Below are positions 5,717 through 9,231 of a stretch of 9,231 bases of DNA, one piece after another (position 1 is the stretch's first letter; each line of letters opens with the position of its first letter). The DNA is from Chloroflexota bacterium (GTDB lineage Bacteria; Chloroflexota; Chloroflexia; QHBQ01; JADMIH01). The stretch covers positions 1 through 9,231 of the forward strand of contig JADMIH010000154.1 in assembly GCA_015478675.1 (NCBI GenBank), in the 5' to 3' direction. The notes beneath the pieces are model-generated. The model had not been told where the DNA came from and ran no database searches. It saw only the letters and a program-made list of their open reading frames with translations. A program made the position numbers and the translations under genes.

Positions 5717-7699
5717 ATGAACAACAACCAACCAAACACCCCATCGAGCGCGCCCACCATAGCCACAGTCGGCGGCGTTGTCGCCGTTGACGTCGGCTCA
5801 CTCTACACACGAGCCGCCCTCTTCGACGTGGTAGGCGACGAATATCGCTTCATCGCACGCGCAGCAGCGGCCACCACTGCCGAAGCGCCTTACGCCGACG
5901 TGACAGCCGGTGTCTACAACGCTATCCAGGAGCTTGAGCAGATAACAGGACGCAAGCTTACTGATGGCGCCCGCCTGATGATGCCCCAGCGTCGCGACGG
6001 CAGCGGCCTCGACCTCTTCATCGTCACCACCAGCGCCGCACCCGCCCTTCGCCTTGTAGTGGCAGCCGTCAGCGGCGACATCTCAGAGGCGAGCGCCATG
6101 CAAGCAGCCCATAGCGCCTACACCCAGATCGTCTCTCACATCACCCTCGACGAAGGCATACGCGCAATCCCCACCGAGGACGACGCCATTCTCAGCACAG
6201 CCGCCACAGCCTGGCTGCAAGAACAAACAGACAAGCTCCTGGCCCAACCCCCAGACGTGGTGCTCATGGCAGGGGGCATAGACAACGGCCCCGTCGCTCC
6301 CCTCCTACGCCTGGCCCGAGTTATCTCAGGCGCAGCCCGTGAGCAAAGTGATAGAGCAGAACGTGTAGCGCGCATAGGCAAAAGCGCGCCCGGTATGCCC
6401 ACCGTAATCTTCGCAGGCAACACAGCCGCTGGAGAGAGCGTAGCCCAGGCTCTATCTCCCATCTCAGAGATCAGAAGCGTGCCCAACCTCCGCCCTGAGC
6501 TAAATGTAGAGCAAACAGCCCCCGTCGAGGCGGCGCTGGCCGGCATCTATCGCGATAGAAGCGTGCCGCAGATACCAGGCTACAACGCCCTCTCGCGCTG
6601 GGTAGAAGGCACGATAGTGCCCACCGCTGAATGCGAGCGGCTTATCGCCCGCTACCTCTCGGCCCACTATGGGCGCGAAACCCTCATAGCCGATGTGGGC
6701 GCAACCTCTACCTCGCTCTTCCTCGCAAACAAAGACTACGACCAGGCAGTGGTGCTTGGCGGCATCGGCATGGCCTACGGCCTCGGTAATCTCCTGGCCG
6801 AGCGTGGCGTTGAAAGCCTCCTGCGATGGCTCCCCTTCGAGATAACCCCCCAGGACCTTACCGACTGGGTTCTGAACAAAGTCATACGCCCACTCTCCCT
6901 CCCCCAGACCGCTCGCGACCTTGCTATCGAGCAAGCCCTTGCCCGCGAATGCCTCTCAACAGCCGGAGAAAGCCTGCAAGCCGCACATCGTGGCGGGGGT
7001 CGTGAACCCCGCTACGACCTCCTCATAGGCACAGGCGGCCTCCTGGCGAACACACCCAGGCCCGGTCAGGCCGCACTGCTCATGCTCGATGCTCTACAGC
7101 CCACCGCCGAAGGTCTCGGCTCTGTCGAGCTTGCAGTAGACACAACAATGCTCATCCCCCCCATCGGCAATCTGGCGCGGCACCACCTCGCAGCCGCCGC
7201 CTACATCTTCGACCGTGACTGCCTCGTCTGGCTCGGCACAGCCATCGTTCTGCACGGGGCTTCCTACAGCGCGGACGACCTACCAGCCCAGCCTCGCCAC
7301 CCCGCCGTCACAGTCACCATCGAGCGCGAGCAGGCTGGCGTCGAGACAGTAGACGTGGCCTACGGCACAATCCAGGTAGTTCCGCTTCGGCCCGACCAGC
7401 GTGCAAGCCTCACGGTAAAACCCGCGCCAGGCTTCAGAATAGGCAACAGCGAGCCTGGTAGACCACTCAAAACCCAGCCCGGCCAGGAAGTAAAGGGTGG
7501 CATCGTCGGCCTCATCATAGACGCCAGAGGCCGCCCTCTAACCCTGCCCTCTAACCCTGATGCACGCCGCAGCCAGGTGCGACGGTGGTGGGCAGCCCTC
7601 GACGCAATCCCTACAGGCGAAACCTTCCAAACAGCTCCCTTCGCCCCACCCGAACCGCCGCAGAGCTTCACCACCGGACACGACAATACCCGGCAGTAA
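5717..7699 (+). CDS. MutL/GlmL-like ASKHA-fold ATPase, extended form
   Basis: The 660 residues carry an ASKHA (actin/Hsp70/FtsA-type) nucleotide-binding layout. The first phosphate loop is VVAVDVGSLYTRAALF (about 21-36), a glycine-rich strand is VVLMAGGIDNG (about 180-190), the second phosphate loop is LIADVGATSTSLFLA (Asp326), and an adenosine-type motif is LLIGTGG (438-441 for GTGG). The overall pattern matches the glutamate mutase MutL/GlmL family, whose classical members are about 460 residues; this protein has an extra C-terminal region (about 530-655) including WLG, EREQAGVETVDVAYG and RRWWAALDA. No glutamate mutase or B12 gene is nearby, so a mutase chaperone role is unlikely. The context suggests an ATPase serving the membrane proteins encoded upstream, much as PilM or FtsA serve theirs. 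ATG 5717 has only a weak upstream purine run. A 13-bp tandem repeat lies near the 3' end (7533-7558). Confidence 0.8.
   Translation: MNNNQPNTPSSAPTIATVGGVVAVDVGSLYTRAALFDVVGDEYRFIARAAAATTAEAPYADVTAGVYNAIQELEQITGRKLTDGARLMMPQRRDGSGLDLFIVTTSAAPALRLVVAAVSGDISEASAMQAAHSAYTQIVSHITLDEGIRAIPTEDDAILSTAATAWLQEQTDKLLAQPPDVVLMAGGIDNGPVAPLLRLARVISGAAREQSDRAERVARIGKSAPGMPTVIFAGNTAAGESVAQALSPISEIRSVPNLRPELNVEQTAPVEAALAGIYRDRSVPQIPGYNALSRWVEGTIVPTAECERLIARYLSAHYGRETLIADVGATSTSLFLANKDYDQAVVLGGIGMAYGLGNLLAERGVESLLRWLPFEITPQDLTDWVLNKVIRPLSLPQTARDLAIEQALARECLSTAGESLQAAHRGGGREPRYDLLIGTGGLLANTPRPGQAALLMLDALQPTAEGLGSVELAVDTTMLIPPIGNLARHHLAAAAYIFDRDCLVWLGTAIVLHGASYSADDLPAQPRHPAVTVTIEREQAGVETVDVAYGTIQVVPLRPDQRASLTVKPAPGFRIGNSEPGRPLKTQPGQEVKGGIVGLIIDARGRPLTLPSNPDARRSQVRRWWAALDAIPTGETFQTAPFAPPEPPQSFTTGHDNTRQ
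7533..7558. repeat. 13-bp perfect tandem repeat inside the ASKHA gene
   Basis: GCCCTCTAACCCT occurs at 7533-7545 and immediately again at 7546-7558. Thirteen is not a multiple of three, so a real duplication would have shifted the frame. The downstream residues (DARRSQVRRWWAALDAIP) nevertheless look like ordinary protein. Confidence 0.8.
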
Positions 7700-7711
7700 C
7701 GAAGGAAGACC

Positions 7712-8887
7712 ATGAGCCTCTACTACCCCATACCCCAGCCCACCATCGCCACCAGCATACTCGTGCGGCGCGAGCGGCGCTTGCCCGTGCCGGGCGACGT
7801 GCTCGTGCGAACAGGCCAACGAGTAGAACCCTCCGAAGTGGTCGCCCAAAGCACCCTCGCCTCCGAGCCTGTGCGCGTAGACATAGCCGCCGACCTCCTC
7901 ATAAACCCCGTCGCCGCGGGCAAGCGCCTCATTGTCAGCACAGGCCAGCAAGTAGAGGCAGGCGCTACTCTCGCCCAGCGCGGCGGCCTCGGCTCACGAA
8001 CCGCCCGCACTCCCGTAGTCGGCATCTTCACCGGCTATGACCCCTCCACAGGCATCGCCCTCATAACCACCCCCTCCGAACCTGTAAGTGTGCAAGCTCA
8101 CCTCAAAGGCATAGTAACCGACCTTATACCCCACTTCGGGGCAGTCATAGAAACCCCCGCCACCCTCATACGCGGCATCTTCGGCATAGGAGGCGAGCAG
8201 CACGGCATCTTGCGGGTTGTTGTCTCCTCCAGCGATGAGCCCCTTACCGCCGACCGGGTAGACGCGCGAGTGACCTACGCCGTTGCCCTCGGCGGCGCTG
8301 AAGTCACAGCCGAAGCCCTTCGCCGTATGATCGAGCTGGGAGCGCGCGGCGTGATCGCAGGCAGCATAAGATCGAGTGAGCTAGCCGACTTCCTCGGCTA
8401 CCCCCAGCATGGAGGCTGGAAGCTGGGTTCCAGCGCCGTCAGCAGTAACGGCTGGGACTTCCCACCACCCACCCCCGGCGTTCCCTCCCCTGTGCCCCCT
8501 GATTTTGTCCTCATCATAACCGAAGGCTTCGGCTCAGTGCCCATGTCCCCACGCACTTTCGAGCTAATAGCCGCCTACGACGGCGGAGAAGTAGCCGTAG
8601 ACGGCGCTACCCGTCTGCGTGGAGGTCTCTCCCGCCCTGAGATAATAATTCCCCTCGCCCGCACCACCTCCGTTCGCTGGCTCGAAGATACAGGTCCCAA
8701 ACTGGCCGTAGGCACCCAGGTTCGCCTCCTCACCTCCGCCTACCTCGGCCAAACCGCCCAGATTGTCAGCCTCCCCGTAGGCCCAAGAGCGGCCCAATCA
8801 GGCGTAATCTCCCCCGTAGCCGACGTCCAGCTAACCGACGGCCAGCGCCTGCGCCTCCCCATAGTAGATATAGAAGTGCTGGAATAG
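7712..8887 (+). CDS. KOW-like / barrel-sandwich protein, partner of the ASKHA ATPase
   Basis: This 391-residue protein appears soluble, with no signal peptide or TM helix. The N-terminal part has two beta-hairpin repeats of the lipoyl or RnfC-like barrel-sandwich style: GDVLVRTGQRVEPSEVVAQS (about 28-47) and GKRLIVSTGQQVEAGATLAQ (about 70-89). A glycine-rich segment follows (KGIVTDLIPHFGAVIETPA, then GIFGIGGEQHGIL, about 130-170). A central alpha/beta part includes EALRRMIELGARGVIAGSI. Near the end, GTQVRLLTSAYLGQTAQIV (from residue 334) resembles a KOW motif. AAGGA (7702-7706) lies 5 nt before ATG 7712, and only 12 bp separate it from the previous stop, so the two are probably co-translated partners. 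Domain labels are by eye and moderately uncertain. It is the last gene of the operon. Confidence 0.8.
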   Translation: MSLYYPIPQPTIATSILVRRERRLPVPGDVLVRTGQRVEPSEVVAQSTLASEPVRVDIAADLLINPVAAGKRLIVSTGQQVEAGATLAQRGGLGSRTARTPVVGIFTGYDPSTGIALITTPSEPVSVQAHLKGIVTDLIPHFGAVIETPATLIRGIFGIGGEQHGILRVVVSSSDEPLTADRVDARVTYAVALGGAEVTAEALRRMIELGARGVIAGSIRSSELADFLGYPQHGGWKLGSSAVSSNGWDFPPPTPGVPSPVPPDFVLIITEGFGSVPMSPRTFELIAAYDGGEVAVDGATRLRGGLSRPEIIIPLARTTSVRWLEDTGPKLAVGTQVRLLTSAYLGQTAQIVSLPVGPRAAQSGVISPVADVQLTDGQRLRLPIVDIEVLE

Positions 8888-8964
8888 CCGCCACCCAGCG
8901 GCGTATTCCACAAGTGGCAAGGCCCTAACCCCTGCTTCTTTGTAAACACACCCCTACCTAAAAT

Positions 8965-9012
8965 ACCCAGCTCCCAGCCTCCGCAGGGAGGCTTCGCGGG
9001 TACCCTCTGGGT
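8965..9012. repeat. Nested stem-loops after the operon
   Basis: The outer stem ACCCAG/CTGGGT pairs 8965-8970 with 9007-9012. An inner 7-bp stem (8976-8982 with 8987-8993) has loop GCAG. No T-run follows. It could act in mRNA 3'-end stability or be a relic of an intergenic repeat. Confidence 0.5.
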
Positions 9013-9018
9013 GATGTA

Positions 9019-9041
9019 GCCCGCGGCTTCAGCCGCCGGGC
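9019..9041. repeat. GC-rich hairpin with TTCA loop
   Basis: GCCCGCGGC (9019-9027), loop TTCA, GCCGCCGGGC (9032-9041), pairing with one bulged base. It resembles a widespread GC-rich intergenic palindrome type. It is not followed by a T-run. Confidence 0.6.
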
Positions 9042-9110
9042 GTGGGATCGGCTGCTCTATATCAGGTCTATTCTTAAACAGCCCGTAAGCCCCCTTTGAG
9101 CCTTTGGGCA

Positions 9111-9231
9111 GTAAACGTTCAGAGTTGGGGTGCAAGGGGCTATGCCCCTGATGGGGTTACAGGGGTGTCCCCTGACACTCACCAGGAAGCAAGCCCCCTC
9201 TCCCTTCATGGGAGAGGGGGTTGGGGGTGAG
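9111..9231. mobile_element. Three-hairpin inverted-repeat element, copy 2, cut by window end
   Basis: It begins with GTAAACGTTCAGAGTTGGG, exactly the inverse complement of the right end of copy 1. It contains the same three hairpins (9135-9149, 9161-9173 and 9194-9220) in the same orientation, and the last 55 bases are identical to 287-341. The right end lies beyond the window. With copy 1 it brackets the operon as direct repeats about 8.9 kb apart. Confidence 0.75.

Larger units (their letters stand above)
8888..9110. other. Intergenic region after the operon, no gene seen
   Basis: Apart from the two structured sites listed separately (8965-9012 and 9019-9041), I see no gene here. A minus-strand frame spanning part of it overlaps the 3' end of the previous gene and is read as a shadow. 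No hairpin with a T-run is present, so the operon terminator is not evident. Confidence 0.5.

Noticed and set aside
5717..7699. DNA mismatch-repair MutL
   Set aside because: The motifs are ASKHA-type phosphate loops, not the GHKL ATPase motifs of mismatch-repair MutL; the shared name is coincidental.
8740..9135. Minus-strand frame over the end of the last gene and the right flank
   Set aside because: It crosses hairpins and the repeat element and has no recognisable domain; it is a shadow frame.

Overview
This GC-rich window looks like a chromosomal segment from a Chloroflexota-type bacterium. That assignment rests on recalled protein types (a MutL-like ASKHA protein without a mutase, a zinc-ribbon protein with PW-L motifs, a KOW-like partner) and on intergenic repeat style. 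It is an inference, not a database result. Codons favour a third-position C, yet ATA (Ile) is common.

Left flank (1-1142): no intact gene. It holds a MITE-like palindromic element (33-220), a second inverted-repeat-bounded element containing three hairpins (222-397), and a minus-strand transposase relic (about 398-840) broken by several frameshifts. The relic stops just after what looks like its first catalytic Asp, exactly where the second element begins. An AT-richer stretch then leads to a near-consensus promoter, TTGACT-N17-TATAAT (1079-1107).

Operon (1143-8887): seven plus-strand genes. In order they are a small unknown protein; a two-TM protein with a large soluble domain (possibly DUF6754); a six-TM protein; a zinc-ribbon protein with a long disordered linker, two TMs and an external domain; another six-TM protein; a 660-residue MutL/GlmL-like ASKHA protein; and a 391-residue protein with a KOW-like segment and possible barrel-sandwich repeats. 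No glutamate mutase subunits are present, so the MutL-like ATPase more plausibly serves an uncharacterised membrane assembly. Every gap in the operon longer than 20 bp is occupied by a palindromic element: two related 69-bp repeats and one perfect 42-bp palindrome. The palindrome may bring a distant Shine-Dalgarno sequence to the next start codon.

Right flank (8888-9231): no gene. It holds two hairpin structures and then a second, window-truncated copy of the 222-397 element in the same orientation, so the operon lies between direct repeats.
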